A DNA stretch of 64,000 nt from JACCTI01 sp038237435 (GCA_038237435.1 JBBRYT010000014.1:16681-80680); one strand, 5' to 3'. Positions 44,304 through 53,149 are shown, counted from the stretch's first letter. Program-made: numbers and translations. The notes: generated by a model from the sequence alone, not told the origin.

Positions 44304-46037
44304 TTGGAGCCCGCTCCCTTTACGGTCAGGCGATTGGAAACTTCCTTAGCTAGAACAGAGCGCACTTATATTCGGTTGATCCTAGGGAGCTTCGCGGCGC
44401 TGGTTCTTTTCATCGCCCTTTGCTGGGGCGGGTTCCGTTTTTACCGGCATTGGGAAGAAGGTCATCTCCTCCGGCGAGCCGCAGCCTTCATGGCGGGTGG
44501 TGACTTGAAGACGGCCAGCCTCAATGCACGGCGGGCCTGGCAATTGAACGAGCGCAATCCCGCAGCCGCGCGATTGATCGCACAAATTCTGGAGAAAACA
44601 GGCGACCGCAACGCCCTGGATTGGCGCCGGAAAGTTTTGGATCTTGATCCCGATTCTATCGACGACGCACTCGCTCTCACGAGAAGCGCGCTTTGGTTCA
44701 ACGACATCGCGACCGCGGACAAGACACTCACGGCCTTGGACGAAAGGGCCAAGGAAAAGCCGGAGTACTTCGCGGCGCTTGGGCGTCTCGCGGAAATGAA
44801 GCATGATCTCGCCCGCGCCGAAAAAGATTGGCTACGCGCGACCGAGTTGGCGCCTAACGACACGGCCTATCGTTTCCAACTCGCCCTTACGCGACTCAGT
44901 TTGAAGGACGCCTCAAAACGCTCGGAGGCCTTGCGTGTCTTGAATGAATTGCGAAGCGATGGAACCCAGCGGACCGCCGCGACCCGGACTCTGATCATCG
45001 ATGGCGTGGCGCATCATGATGATCCGCAGGCTGTCCACGTTCTGGCGAATGAACTGCAGGCTTATCCGGAATCGATGTTCAGCGATCGCATCATCTACCT
45101 GGAGATTCTGCGGCAACTTCACGATCCGTCTTATGAAGAGTACTTAGCGCGCTTGAAATCCGAGGTGCCGGCGAAAGTAGCTGACGCTGCGGCCCTCTTA
45201 TCTTGGATGACCCGCAATCACATGAGTGACGATGCAATCGCGTTCGCCAACAGCTTGCCCCCAGGGACGACGACGAAATGGCCGGTCGCGCCGGCGTTGG
45301 CGGAAAATTATGCGCAGACGAAGAATTGGACACAGCTAGAGAAGCTCACGCGCAGCGGCGATTGGTTGGGTTATAACCCGCTGCGGCGCGCTTATCTCGC
45401 GCGAGCTCTGCGCGGCCAGGATAAGCAGTTGGCCTTCGAGCAGGAATTAGCGGCGGCGCAGAAAGAAGCAGCCGCTAATCCGCAGATGTTATCGACGCTC
45501 ACGCAAACGATTGCTGATTGGGGCTGGAAAAACGAAGCGATCGAGATGCTTTGGACTTTGACCAAGAATCCTGAAAAGAAGTTGCCGGCGTTGCAGGCGT
45601 TGTACGAGCATTACACGAAAGCGGCGGATACTACGGGCGTTTATCGAACGTTAACCAAGTTCGCGGAGATCAGACCAGACGATGCGGCGTTGAAAAACAA
45701 CCTGGCGCAGATCTCTTTGCTCTTGGGCACTGACGTCGAGTATGCGCGAAAGCTGGCCGCAGACCTGCGCGCGAAGGAACCGAACAATGCCGCTTATGTT
45801 TCAACCTACGCTTTTGCTCTTCTCTCGAAAGGCGACAGCAAAGAAGCGTTGAAGGTCATGGAGGGATTGAGTGAAGAGCAACTGCGTGATCCGTCAGTCG
45901 CGACCTATTATGGTTTGGTCCTGGCCGCGGCTGGTCAAAAGGAAAAGGCGCGCGGCTTCTTGGACCGAAGTAAGGAAGCGTCGCTCCTACCGGAAGAAAA
46001 GGCGCTGGTAACGAAAGCGCAGAACAGTCTCGACTAA
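44304..46037 (+). CDS. Membrane-anchored TPR protein
   Basis: 577 residues from a TTG at 44304. One TM helix near residues 27-47 (LILGSFAALVLFIALCWGGF). The rest is continuous TPR-like helical repeats: GDLKTASLNARRAWQLNERNPAAARLIAQILEKTGD, AEKDWLRATELAPNDTAYRFQLAL, LKNNLAQISLLLGTDVEYARKLAADLRAKEPNNAAYVSTYAFAL. No catalytic domain. It likely scaffolds an envelope complex. Followed by a strong hairpin at 46070-46097. Confidence 0.78.
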   Translation: MEPAPFTVRRLETSLARTERTYIRLILGSFAALVLFIALCWGGFRFYRHWEEGHLLRRAAAFMAGGDLKTASLNARRAWQLNERNPAAARLIAQILEKTGDRNALDWRRKVLDLDPDSIDDALALTRSALWFNDIATADKTLTALDERAKEKPEYFAALGRLAEMKHDLARAEKDWLRATELAPNDTAYRFQLALTRLSLKDASKRSEALRVLNELRSDGTQRTAATRTLIIDGVAHHDDPQAVHVLANELQAYPESMFSDRIIYLEILRQLHDPSYEEYLARLKSEVPAKVADAAALLSWMTRNHMSDDAIAFANSLPPGTTTKWPVAPALAENYAQTKNWTQLEKLTRSGDWLGYNPLRRAYLARALRGQDKQLAFEQELAAAQKEAAANPQMLSTLTQTIADWGWKNEAIEMLWTLTKNPEKKLPALQALYEHYTKAADTTGVYRTLTKFAEIRPDDAALKNNLAQISLLLGTDVEYARKLAADLRAKEPNNAAYVSTYAFALLSKGDSKEALKVMEGLSEEQLRDPSVATYYGLVLAAAGQKEKARGFLDRSKEASLLPEEKALVTKAQNSLD

Positions 46038-46069
46038 GAGCCCTTCGCTCAGCTTTCGCTGAGAAAGAA

Positions 46070-46097
46070 AACGGCCGCCTCAGGACAGGCGGCCGTT
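46070..46097. terminator. Bidirectional intrinsic terminator
   Basis: Stem AACGGCCGCCT (46070-46080), loop CAGGAC, AGGCGGCCGTT (46087-46097), an 11-bp perfect stem. On the minus strand the stem is followed by TTCTTTCTC, a T-rich tract. It lies between the TPR gene (+) and a sorting-signal gene (-), so it can serve both. Confidence 0.85.
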
Positions 46098-46126
46098 CTT
46101 AACCAAACGTTGAACCAACGACGAAG

Positions 46127-46837
46127 CTAATTCTCGATTCGGCTGGCGCGGCGCCGGCGCAGAATCGTGGTTGAGGAAATGGCGGTGATCAAACCCAGGA
46201 TCGGAAGGAGCGCGTTCATTTCCGGCACGGGTGTAAAGTTAGCGCGGAATGCAATCGGGAGAACGTCAACGGCTCCGGCCGCAATGGAAATAAACTGAAA
46301 GGAGCCGAAGTTTGGCACCGCGACGAATTTCTCATCGAAGGAACTGCCGAAAGCTGAGCCCAACTGTGTTCCAAGTGTGCCTTGCGTGTTCGATCCGAAA
46401 ATCCTGAACGACTCGCCGCTTTGAACGCTCCCCACTTCGATTTCGCCGCCGGTAAAACCCTGGCCAAGGATGGAGCGAAGATCGAGCTGGATGTACTGCG
46501 CCGGCGACCCGTCGGAATTCAGCCCTAGTTCATTATCGAACGTGCCGACGACACCCAAACCGTGCTCGCTACCGCCACCGATCGGTCCAGTGGACTTATA
46601 AAAGAGATCATGGGGCGTATCCGTGCCGGCCACGTTATCAAAACCGCGGGCGGTGATCGTAGCGGAAGTCTGACCTCCAGGTAATCCGACGAGGCCGGAA
46701 ATCGTGTAACTGCGGCTGCTCGAGCCGACGTTCTGGTTCAGGTTGCCAGGATTGAGCTCCCAGGTCACGAGCGTCGCCCAGGCGGACGAGGCAGCGAAGG
46801 TAGCGGCACAAACTAGCACGAGGATTTTTTGTTTCAT
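46127..46837 (-). CDS. Secreted protein with VPEMNAL-type C-terminal sorting signal
   Basis: 236 residues from the ATG at 46837 (MKQKILVLVCAATFAASSAWA, signal peptide). The body resembles a PEP-CTERM-type exported domain with a putative beta-sandwich (TISGLVGLPGGQTSATITARGFDN, ELGLNSDGSPAQYIQLDLRSILGQGFTGGEIEVGS). The C-terminus is VPEMNALLPILGLITAISSTTILRRRRAS: a VPEM motif, a hydrophobic helix and an Arg cluster. This is a relative of the PEP-CTERM signal handled by exosortase/archaeosortase-like enzymes. No exosortase gene is in the window. A paralogous signal is on the next gene. Confidence 0.85.
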   Translation of the reverse strand: MKQKILVLVCAATFAASSAWATLVTWELNPGNLNQNVGSSSRSYTISGLVGLPGGQTSATITARGFDNVAGTDTPHDLFYKSTGPIGGGSEHGLGVVGTFDNELGLNSDGSPAQYIQLDLRSILGQGFTGGEIEVGSVQSGESFRIFGSNTQGTLGTQLGSAFGSSFDEKFVAVPNFGSFQFISIAAGAVDVLPIAFRANFTPVPEMNALLPILGLITAISSTTILRRRRASRIEN

Positions 46838-46873
46838 GTGGGTCGAGATGCGATTCTCTGTTGCTCTATATTC

Positions 46874-46897
46874 CTCATATTTGAGTCGCAGGGTCAA
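46874..46897 (-). promoter_or_regulatory. Shared upstream box, copy 1
   Basis: On the plus strand: CTCATA, TTTGA, GTCGCA, GG, GTCAA. Read in the direction of transcription: TTGAC, two bases, TGCGAC, then TATGAG. It lies 36 bases upstream of the ATG at 46837. A second copy with the same three blocks lies at 47860-47884, 38 bases before the next sorting-signal gene. See findings. Confidence 0.6.
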
Positions 46898-47082
46898 CGA
46901 TTATTTCCGTGCCACGCGTCTCGGAGAAACGGCGCCACGGCGATTGCCGAGGGGAAGCGGAGAAATTTTTCTGCGAGAGGAAGCGTGGCAAGGGTGCAAA
47001 CGGATGTTGGAGTTTTGTCGGGTCGGCGTGCCAGGCGCTAAAGAAAGTCGCACCGGGCCAAAAGTAATTCACCAAAAAGAAG

Positions 47083-47109
47083 CGGCCGTCCGCAAACTGG
47101 ACGGCCGCA
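47083..47109 (-). terminator. Intrinsic terminator of second sorting-signal gene
   Basis: Stem GCGGCCGTCC (47083-47092), loop GCAAACT, GGACGGCCGC (47100-47109). On the minus strand the stem is followed by TTCTTTTTGG. It sits 26 bases after the stop of the gene at 47135. Confidence 0.85.
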
Positions 47110-47134
47110 AACCAAACCAGAAGTGAGAGTGGAC

Positions 47135-47821
47135 CTATTTCGTCGTGATCGTGGCCGCCACAAGCGCCATCCGACGGCGGCGCAGAAGATGAGTCGACCC
47201 GACCGCCGCGATTAAACCAACCAGCGGAAAGAGTGCATTCATTTCCGGCACCGGCGTGATGTTCATGGTGAAGGAGACGCCGTCATTGAAGAAGTGACAA
47301 TCGGGGTCGATGCCGAAGGCGATGTCTTTGCCGTTGCTGATGTATTGCTGCAGCGTGGCCAGCTCCGCAGGGGTGAAGGTGATGCTGTAGTTGCTCGGCG
47401 TCGTGCCAAAGCTTTTGTCTGCCAGGAAGGTCTGCGCCGTCCCACTCGCTACCAGCCATTTGGGATCGCTATGGAAGCGAGTGCTGAGGAAGTCATCCGT
47501 CAGATCCGTCACGGGCACGGTGTTCGTCGGATCATCCACGAACGACGCGACGCCCGGGCTCTTGGCGGTATCCAGAAGCCACATGTGCAGGACGTTCGCA
47601 TTGCCATCCCAGTTCGCGATGTTAGCGAAGCTGAGAGTGGCGCCACTTACCGTGCCACCGTTGAGATTAATGTTATCGATCCTCCATGTATAAACCATGT
47701 GATGGTCGAGATCGTTCAGGTCCACCGGGGTAGGTGTGAAGCTGACCAGAGAGGCGTTTGCCTGAGCGGCGAGGCCGAGAGCGAAGGTTAAGGCGGCGAC
47801 TTTTTGAAGGCTGAATATCAT
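47135..47821 (-). CDS. Second secreted protein with VPEMNAL-type sorting signal
   Basis: 228 residues from the ATG at 47821 (MIFSLQKVAALTFALGLAAQANA, signal peptide). A TTG at 47854 is in frame, but it would place the upstream box only 5 bases before the start; with 47821 the box is at the same distance as in the sister gene. The body (VDLNDLDHHMVYTWRIDNINLNGGTVSGATLSFANIANWDGN) is a predicted beta-sandwich with a possible calcium site. The C-terminus TPVPEMNALFPLVGLIAAVGSTHLLRRRR repeats the VPEMNAL, TM helix, Arg-cluster pattern. Likely sorted to the envelope or outside. Confidence 0.85.
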   Translation of the reverse strand: MIFSLQKVAALTFALGLAAQANASLVSFTPTPVDLNDLDHHMVYTWRIDNINLNGGTVSGATLSFANIANWDGNANVLHMWLLDTAKSPGVASFVDDPTNTVPVTDLTDDFLSTRFHSDPKWLVASGTAQTFLADKSFGTTPSNYSITFTPAELATLQQYISNGKDIAFGIDPDCHFFNDGVSFTMNITPVPEMNALFPLVGLIAAVGSTHLLRRRRMALVAATITTK

Positions 47822-47859
47822 AGGAATGGATAGTTTGATTAACTGCGTTTTCAATAATT

Positions 47860-47884
47860 CTCATAATCGCGTCGCAATCGTCAA
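47860..47884 (-). promoter_or_regulatory. Shared upstream box, copy 2
   Basis: On the plus strand: CTCATA, ATCGC, GTCGCA, ATC, GTCAA. The three blocks match copy 1 at 46874-46897. Upstream of it toward 48112 nothing else was assigned. Confidence 0.6.
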
Positions 47885-48112
47885 TAAATTCTTCGTACCA
47901 CATGAAGATTTTTTTTCTTCCCGGGTAAATCTCTTAGAATGAGGGGTCCGAACACCTCGAAAAAGGAGCCAAAAAACGGAGTTGTCAGCCTGAGCCGGGC
48001 TGCATTGCCGCTAAGCCGCTGTGTGGCGATCTGTCGCGAGGAAACGACGACGCGAAAGAATCGCGATCAGCGCGGCCGGCCCTGATGGCCGGCTGCGAGA
48101 GGGAACTCTAGC
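47885..48112. other. Unassigned intergenic stretch before the pilin-cassette terminator
   Basis: About 230 bases without a gene. It has a CG-rich second half with a perfect hairpin GCCGGCC (48075-48081), loop CTGAT, GGCCGGC (48087-48093), possibly the end of the prepilin operon, but no T-run follows on the minus strand. Part of the stretch could be a small RNA; I could not match it to a known class. Confidence 0.35.
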
Positions 48113-48676
48113 TCAAAGATTTTGCCACGTGAAATGGCTCTGCTGAAAGGCGTGCTGCAAATCTTTGAAATCGGACAGACGCGAGACAAGCTGGAAACGG
48201 ATCTGTTCTTTGCCGCGATTCATGTACATGACGGAGCGGCCATAGGTATCGCCGTACAATGTATAAGACATCGTAACCAGAAAGGTTTCCTTCTTATTGA
48301 TCAAGACCGGATTCAAATTCTGACCTACTAACTGGACGTTCGAGCTTTCAGGCGGGACAGTTGCCATTGCCTCTTTGATCAGGCTCTTAGTGGTCGCTTC
48401 ATCGAAGACGGCTTGTTGCGGAAGAGGTATCTTAGTAACAGTCGCCTCGGCCTGACACTTATCCTTCGGGTGAAGCATGAGCTCCGAGGAGCTCCCACTG
48501 CATTCCCATCCACGGGGCGGAACATAAGTGATCTCGTTCTTGCCGTCCGTGAAAATTACTTTGGATAGCTTGACGCCGTCCACCTCATAGGTAGCCGGCT
48601 GCGGATTCAAGTGTAACTCTGCCCGCGCCGCTCCCGCGAAGAGCAGGCATCCCAGACCTACCCTTACTAGCTTCAT
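48113..48676 (-). CDS. Small secreted protein at end of prepilin cassette
   Basis: 187 residues with a signal peptide (MKLVRVGLGCLLFAGAARA). The mature part has YEVDGVKLSKVIFTDGKNEITYVPPRGWECSGSSSELMLHPKD and a C-terminal beta stretch. I do not recognise the family. It overlaps the preceding gene by 4 bases (ATGA at 48673-48676), so it is the last member of a four-gene operon. Confidence 0.72.
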   Translation of the reverse strand: MKLVRVGLGCLLFAGAARAELHLNPQPATYEVDGVKLSKVIFTDGKNEITYVPPRGWECSGSSSELMLHPKDKCQAEATVTKIPLPQQAVFDEATTKSLIKEAMATVPPESSNVQLVGQNLNPVLINKKETFLVTMSYTLYGDTYGRSVMYMNRGKEQIRFQLVSRLSDFKDLQHAFQQSHFTWQNL

Positions 48677-50610
48677 TGCAATGACCAGAGTCCTTTGATG
48701 TAGCTGGTTAACATCAAAGTACCAGGCGGCGGTGTGATCCTGAAGTTAGTATCGAAGAACCATTCCCGGCTGGGTGGGCTATAAACATTGGCCTTACCCC
48801 ATTCGCCGACCGATTGTTGACTCTTATAAAGCTCAACCATCGAGCCGTAGTAGTTCAGGGTCTTGCTGCTCCAGTTCTCCAGAAAACGCGGAAAATTTTC
48901 CGCCCCTCCACTATAGGCGCCATCACCATAGGTGTTTGTCGGCACGATCCCCGCCACGATGGCGGCGTTTATCGTGGTAGAGGACGCTGCCGGCACGGTG
49001 CCGGCATTCGCGTCCAGCCAGCTATTGGAAAGAATAGTCACGGCATCAGCTACGATGGACGTAGCGGATCTGGTGTAATCAGCGACTTGTGGGTCGGGCG
49101 GATTATTTGGATCGGGATAAGTGCCGTCGGCCTTAAGGTTGGCAGCGTTGTTAGAAGGGACTGCGCTACCAGTGCCTCCGGTATTGAAGTCCCCCTGGAT
49201 ATAAACCGGATTCATGCTGGCGATGGTCAGACCGGATGCGCCTGCTGTCGGGCTGGATGGGAGACTACTTCCGTTCTTGATCCGTACCCCGCGCCGTGTG
49301 CTCGTGGTATTGCTGGAATCGTAGATGTAGACAATGCCATTAAAGGAACCTGCCTTAAACCTGACGCCATTGTTGCTGCCGTCCGCGGTCTCGATCTGAC
49401 TCACGTCCAGCGTAACCAGGCGAATACTCGCTCCCTCGCGGTTGTCCTGGATTGACTGGTTAGTCGTGATCGCGCCGTTGAACATGTTATATAGGTTCTT
49501 CTGCGCATTGGTTCGGCCATCCGGGCCACTCGCGGGCGGGCCGAGCGAGGTTATCGTGCCATCGGTGTTAGGTGTGCCGATCGTAATGTTGTTACTTGCG
49601 TCTACTTTGATGGCGACGCCCGCCTGGTTCCAGTAACGAGCCGTAGCGAGCGCGTCCGTATAACCGGCGACCGGCGGCTGGATCAACTCGGCATAACTAT
49701 CGTTATTTGGATTTGTATCTGTGCTGCTAAAGATAGAGCTGCTATCAAGCCCGAAAGGTTGCAGGGCCTGGTCACGCGCCGGAGGCAGCTTACCCGGATA
49801 GTTCGGGGATTGGGGCGTCTCGGGATGGGCTGTATCGCCCGGCTTGAAGCCAACGAACCAGTCCGATGCGTATGTGACCTTGTCCGCGAAGGTGAGGGTG
49901 TTATGGCCGGTATATAGGTCGGAGTTAGTATGGACCCAACCTGTAACCGTAAAGAGGGGGCCCGGGTGAATCTCCAAAGGATCGACATAGAAGATGGCCC
50001 AATTCCAAGGCGAAAGTTGTTGCTTGGAAAAAACGCGACGCACTTTGGCTACGACCTTACCGTTACTGCCACTGCCAAACGCAGTCGGCAAAGTAACATC
50101 CGCGGAAGCGACGTAGTTGTAGGCGGCGGAGGTAGTAGGCGAGACCGAAGAGATGTTACCGCTTAGTTGACCCAAGGCTGGTTCGGGCGTGGCGGTCGCA
50201 CTGGCGACAGCGGTATATTCGGCGCTGACGCCGATAATCTTATAGTTAGAAATGGTGTAGGTAGAATCGTAGTCCGAGTCGCTCACCGGATCAAAACCGG
50301 CGCCGCGCTTGACGAATTTAGTCGAGCTCACGCCCGGAAAGGGCGAAGGAGTGGCAACCGCGGAGAAGTCGCTGGTTTTAAACACGGTACTGGGCGCGCC
50401 GCGGCAGGTAGTTCTCCAGTTGTTAAACAAAACTTCAACCGCATTGTCGCCTATGACCAAGGCATTTTGCAACGTCATGCTGCGTTGCACGTTGCGGTTT
50501 TCGTTGGTTGTATAATCGACCGCCACACCTACGACTGCGATCAAGATCGCCATGATTGTGATAACAATGGCAAGCGTGCTTCCGCTTTCCTTAGACGCTG
50601 AATATTTCAT
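48673..50610 (-). CDS. Large prepilin-like protein (PilX-like)
   Basis: 645 residues. The N-terminal helix (SGSTLAIVITIMAILIAVVGVAVDYTTNENRNVQRSM) is the PilX-type pilus-assembly N-terminus, with no strict cleavage motif. The remainder (TPEPALGQLSGNISSVSPTTSAAYNYVASADV, WTHTNSDLY-like GWVHTNSDLYTGHN, NYYGSMVELYKSQQSVGEWG) is a long, beta-rich surface domain. It resembles the large members of the Verru_Chthon cassette seen in Verrucomicrobium and Chthoniobacter, but I could not verify this. ATGA overlaps on both sides. Confidence 0.7.
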   Translation of the reverse strand: MKYSASKESGSTLAIVITIMAILIAVVGVAVDYTTNENRNVQRSMTLQNALVIGDNAVEVLFNNWRTTCRGAPSTVFKTSDFSAVATPSPFPGVSSTKFVKRGAGFDPVSDSDYDSTYTISNYKIIGVSAEYTAVASATATPEPALGQLSGNISSVSPTTSAAYNYVASADVTLPTAFGSGSNGKVVAKVRRVFSKQQLSPWNWAIFYVDPLEIHPGPLFTVTGWVHTNSDLYTGHNTLTFADKVTYASDWFVGFKPGDTAHPETPQSPNYPGKLPPARDQALQPFGLDSSSIFSSTDTNPNNDSYAELIQPPVAGYTDALATARYWNQAGVAIKVDASNNITIGTPNTDGTITSLGPPASGPDGRTNAQKNLYNMFNGAITTNQSIQDNREGASIRLVTLDVSQIETADGSNNGVRFKAGSFNGIVYIYDSSNTTSTRRGVRIKNGSSLPSSPTAGASGLTIASMNPVYIQGDFNTGGTGSAVPSNNAANLKADGTYPDPNNPPDPQVADYTRSATSIVADAVTILSNSWLDANAGTVPAASSTTINAAIVAGIVPTNTYGDGAYSGGAENFPRFLENWSSKTLNYYGSMVELYKSQQSVGEWGKANVYSPPSREWFFDTNFRITPPPGTLMLTSYIKGLWSLQ

Positions 50611-51458
50611 TGGTAGGTGGTGAGACGGGTTTTCTGCGGCACCTGTCCGTTAAGGAGGATGTTGGCTGACTTGTAACCGCGATTACTGTAGTTAACATCC
50701 GAGGTAGAAAGGTCGATCGCGGCAACGAAGCGATAGTAGAGAGCGCCAGCGGCGGTGGTGGGAATACTGAAAGGGGTCTGGTTGGTGATGTCGCTCCCGG
50801 AAATGCGGGTCTTACCTTTCCAGTTCCAGTTAAGGGAGGAACCGGAGACGGCGTACGAGCAACGGTCTGTAACAAAGCAGGTAATGTCCCCGCCCGTGCT
50901 ACCTGCTCCATTGATGTCGACCGGCAAAGTTGAAGTAGGATAGCTTACCGGAGGAGTTAGCGATGGACCGTAAATGTTGCTTAGGGTCACCAGATAGTCT
51001 CCCGCGTTACCGCTAACTGCGCTAATGTCCGCTTCGATCTGGTGACTCGGAATGATGAGATGTTGTCCAACAGCCGGGATAGGGTTGTTGCCGACAGTCG
51101 TAAGAACGAGGCGGATTTGCGTCGCACCAGTGCTCGCGTTGGATTTGAACTTATGCGGACCGCTGGACCATTTTTGAAAGGAGATACCCGCGGCGTTAGT
51201 CGGGACCGGAGAAGCGTAGGGTGTTCCGGAGCTATCGGTCAGTGCCGGAAGAGAGACCGCGGAATGGATGTCTTCCAGCATGTTGATCATGGCGACGCGC
51301 GCCTGATGGTGCGCGGTGTTGATGGCTGTGTTCTTGGCGCCGAGGACTAGCCCACTGTAAAGAATCGAGTACAAGGTTAGACCTACCACGCTCATGATCG
51401 CCATGGTGAAAATGAGCTCGATGAGCTTGAAGCCAGCCTGATTCGAACTTAGTCTCAT
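50607..51458 (-). CDS. Prepilin-type protein (PilW/GspJ-like)
   Basis: 283 residues. The prepilin motif is QAGFKLIELIFTMAIMSVVGLTLYSILYSG: Gly at the cleavage site, Phe at +1, Glu at +5, then the hydrophobic helix. HHQARVAMINMLEDIHSAVSL fits the PilW/GspJ helix. The C-terminal domain is unique and beta-rich. Processing by a PilD-type peptidase is inferred. Confidence 0.82.
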   Translation of the reverse strand: MRLSSNQAGFKLIELIFTMAIMSVVGLTLYSILYSGLVLGAKNTAINTAHHQARVAMINMLEDIHSAVSLPALTDSSGTPYASPVPTNAAGISFQKWSSGPHKFKSNASTGATQIRLVLTTVGNNPIPAVGQHLIIPSHQIEADISAVSGNAGDYLVTLSNIYGPSLTPPVSYPTSTLPVDINGAGSTGGDITCFVTDRCSYAVSGSSLNWNWKGKTRISGSDITNQTPFSIPTTAAGALYYRFVAAIDLSTSDVNYSNRGYKSANILLNGQVPQKTRLTTYQ

Positions 51459-52027
51459 ATATCGGAAGTGCGGATCGTGCTGACCGAGTAAGTGTAGCTT
51501 CGATTCCGATAGGTGTAGGTAAGGGTGAAGACAGCCTGGTAGGTATTAGGCAGAGCCGGACTGGCGGAGCTAAGATCAGTCACTACCTCGTTAAGGGTGC
51601 CGTTGACCACGATGACTGTGTTGTTGGTGGAATCTTTGTATTGGTAAACGGGGACATTCCAGGTTGTGCCATCGGTCGAAAGTTGGCGTGGACTGCTCGT
51701 AGTAGTCATGTCGTAAAGCGAATGAGTGCCATGCGCGCTGTCCTTGGGGATCTGCGCGGTTCCGTCGTCGTTCGTTTTTTGCGGATTGAATGGGCTCATC
51801 GACTGAAACAAGTCCACCTGGTTCATCAAAACCGTGAAAGCGCCGGTGCCATTGCGGCTATTCGACGCGACCGAGTTTATCTGCGTCAGGGCTCCGACAA
51901 CGGTAGCAACGCCGACGCCTATAAGGCTAATGGCGACGAGCACTTCTATGAAGGTGAACGCTGCCAGCCGCCGACGTCTCGAGAGCCGCAAAACAAAAAT
52001 CGGAATATGACTTTTACAGAAAATCAC
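51455..52027 (-). CDS. Prepilin-type protein (PilV/GspI-like), first gene of cassette
   Basis: 190 residues from a GTG at 52027. The motif is RRRRLAAFTFIEVLVAISLIGVGVATVVGAL: a basic leader, Ala at the cleavage site, Phe at +1 and Glu at +5. The hydrophobic helix and the short C-terminal domain fit PilV/GspI. Its stop overlaps the next gene by 4 bases. No assembly ATPase or PilD is in this window. Confidence 0.82.
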   Translation of the reverse strand: MIFCKSHIPIFVLRLSRRRRLAAFTFIEVLVAISLIGVGVATVVGALTQINSVASNSRNGTGAFTVLMNQVDLFQSMSPFNPQKTNDDGTAQIPKDSAHGTHSLYDMTTTSSPRQLSTDGTTWNVPVYQYKDSTNNTVIVVNGTLNEVVTDLSSASPALPNTYQAVFTLTYTYRNRSYTYSVSTIRTSDI

Positions 52028-52183
52028 AGTTTGAATAGAGCACTCGGCATGCCGGGGATGTGGTAGATTCTGCTCGGGGTAACCGTCGCGCCCTTAAGCG
52101 GCTGAGGGGTTGAAGACGCAATCCTTCGCGGAATCAGCCATTGCCAAGATTGGCGAGTCGCGCCTAGGTTAGCGGCCCCTCCG

Positions 52184-53140
52184 ATGTACGCGCTCCAGCC
52201 CGAGCTAAAAATCTTCAGCGGCTCCGCTAATCGCGAGCTGGCCCAACGCATTTGCGATGCCGTCGGCGCGCCCCTGGGCCGGGCGACGATCAGCCAATTC
52301 CCGGATAGCGAAACCTACGTGAAAATCGAGGAGAACATCCGCGGCCGGGATGTTTTCATCATTCAACCGACCTGTCCCCCGACTAATCAACACCTGATGG
52401 AATTGCTCATCATGGTGGATGCGGCGCGGCGGGCGAGCGCGGCGCGGATCACGGCGGTGATTCCTTTTTTTGGTTACGCGCGGCAGGATCGCAAAGATAA
52501 ACCGCGCGTGCCGATCACGGCGAAGTTAGTCGCTAATCTTCTTCACGCCGCCGGCGTCGATCGCGTGCTGACCATGGATCTGCACGCGCAGCAAGTGCAG
52601 GGGTTCTTCGATATTCCGGTGGATCATCTTTATTCGATGCCCGTGCTGATAAAATATCTGCGCACAATTTTCACCGGTAAAACAGTGGTCGTTTCGCCGG
52701 ATGTTGGCGGATTAAAAATGGCATCGGCTTATTCGCAAACTTTGGGAGCGAATCTCGCGATCGTGGCCAAACAGCGCAAAAGCGCGACCGAAACGAAAGC
52801 GCTCTACATCATCGGCGAGGTGGAAGATTGCGATGTTCTTCTGGTCGACGACTTGACCGAGACCGCCGGCACCTTGACTTCCGCCGCCGATATTTTGAAA
52901 GAGCGCGGCGCGAAAAAGATCTACGCCGGCGTCTCGCACGCTGTCCTGGTGGACATTGCCATTCCGCGGTTGCAAAAATCGCAAATTGAGGAATTGGTTA
53001 CGACCAACAGCACGCCTGTGCGCACGGTGGAGGGATTTAAAACCACCGTGTTGTGCGTCGCCGAGTTGCTCGGCGAAGGCATCAAGCGGATTCACAATGA
53101 CGAATCTGTTTCGTCGCTGTTCAAGATCGATAGCGAATAG
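52184..53140 (+). CDS. prs: Ribose-phosphate pyrophosphokinase
   Basis: 318 residues, a full-length class I enzyme. ELKIFSGSANRELAQRI, the PFFGYARQDRKD region, DLHAQQVQGFFDIPVDHL and the PRPP signature VLLVDDLTETAGTL are all present. It makes PRPP from ribose-5-phosphate and ATP for nucleotide, His and Trp synthesis. It is followed 9 bases later by rplY, a common prs-rplY-pth order in bacteria. Confidence 0.97.
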   Translation: MYALQPELKIFSGSANRELAQRICDAVGAPLGRATISQFPDSETYVKIEENIRGRDVFIIQPTCPPTNQHLMELLIMVDAARRASAARITAVIPFFGYARQDRKDKPRVPITAKLVANLLHAAGVDRVLTMDLHAQQVQGFFDIPVDHLYSMPVLIKYLRTIFTGKTVVVSPDVGGLKMASAYSQTLGANLAIVAKQRKSATETKALYIIGEVEDCDVLLVDDLTETAGTLTSAADILKERGAKKIYAGVSHAVLVDIAIPRLQKSQIEELVTTNSTPVRTVEGFKTTVLCVAELLGEGIKRIHNDESVSSLFKIDSE

Positions 53141-53149
53141 GATTCAGCC

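Noticed and set aside
46874..46897. The shared box as a plain sigma-70 promoter
   Set aside because: TTGAC and TATGAG are only about 12-13 bases apart, too close for -35/-10 elements.
47822..47854. TTG at 47854 as the start of the second sorting-signal gene
   Set aside because: The ATG at 47821 begins a clean signal peptide and places the upstream box at the same distance as in the sister gene.
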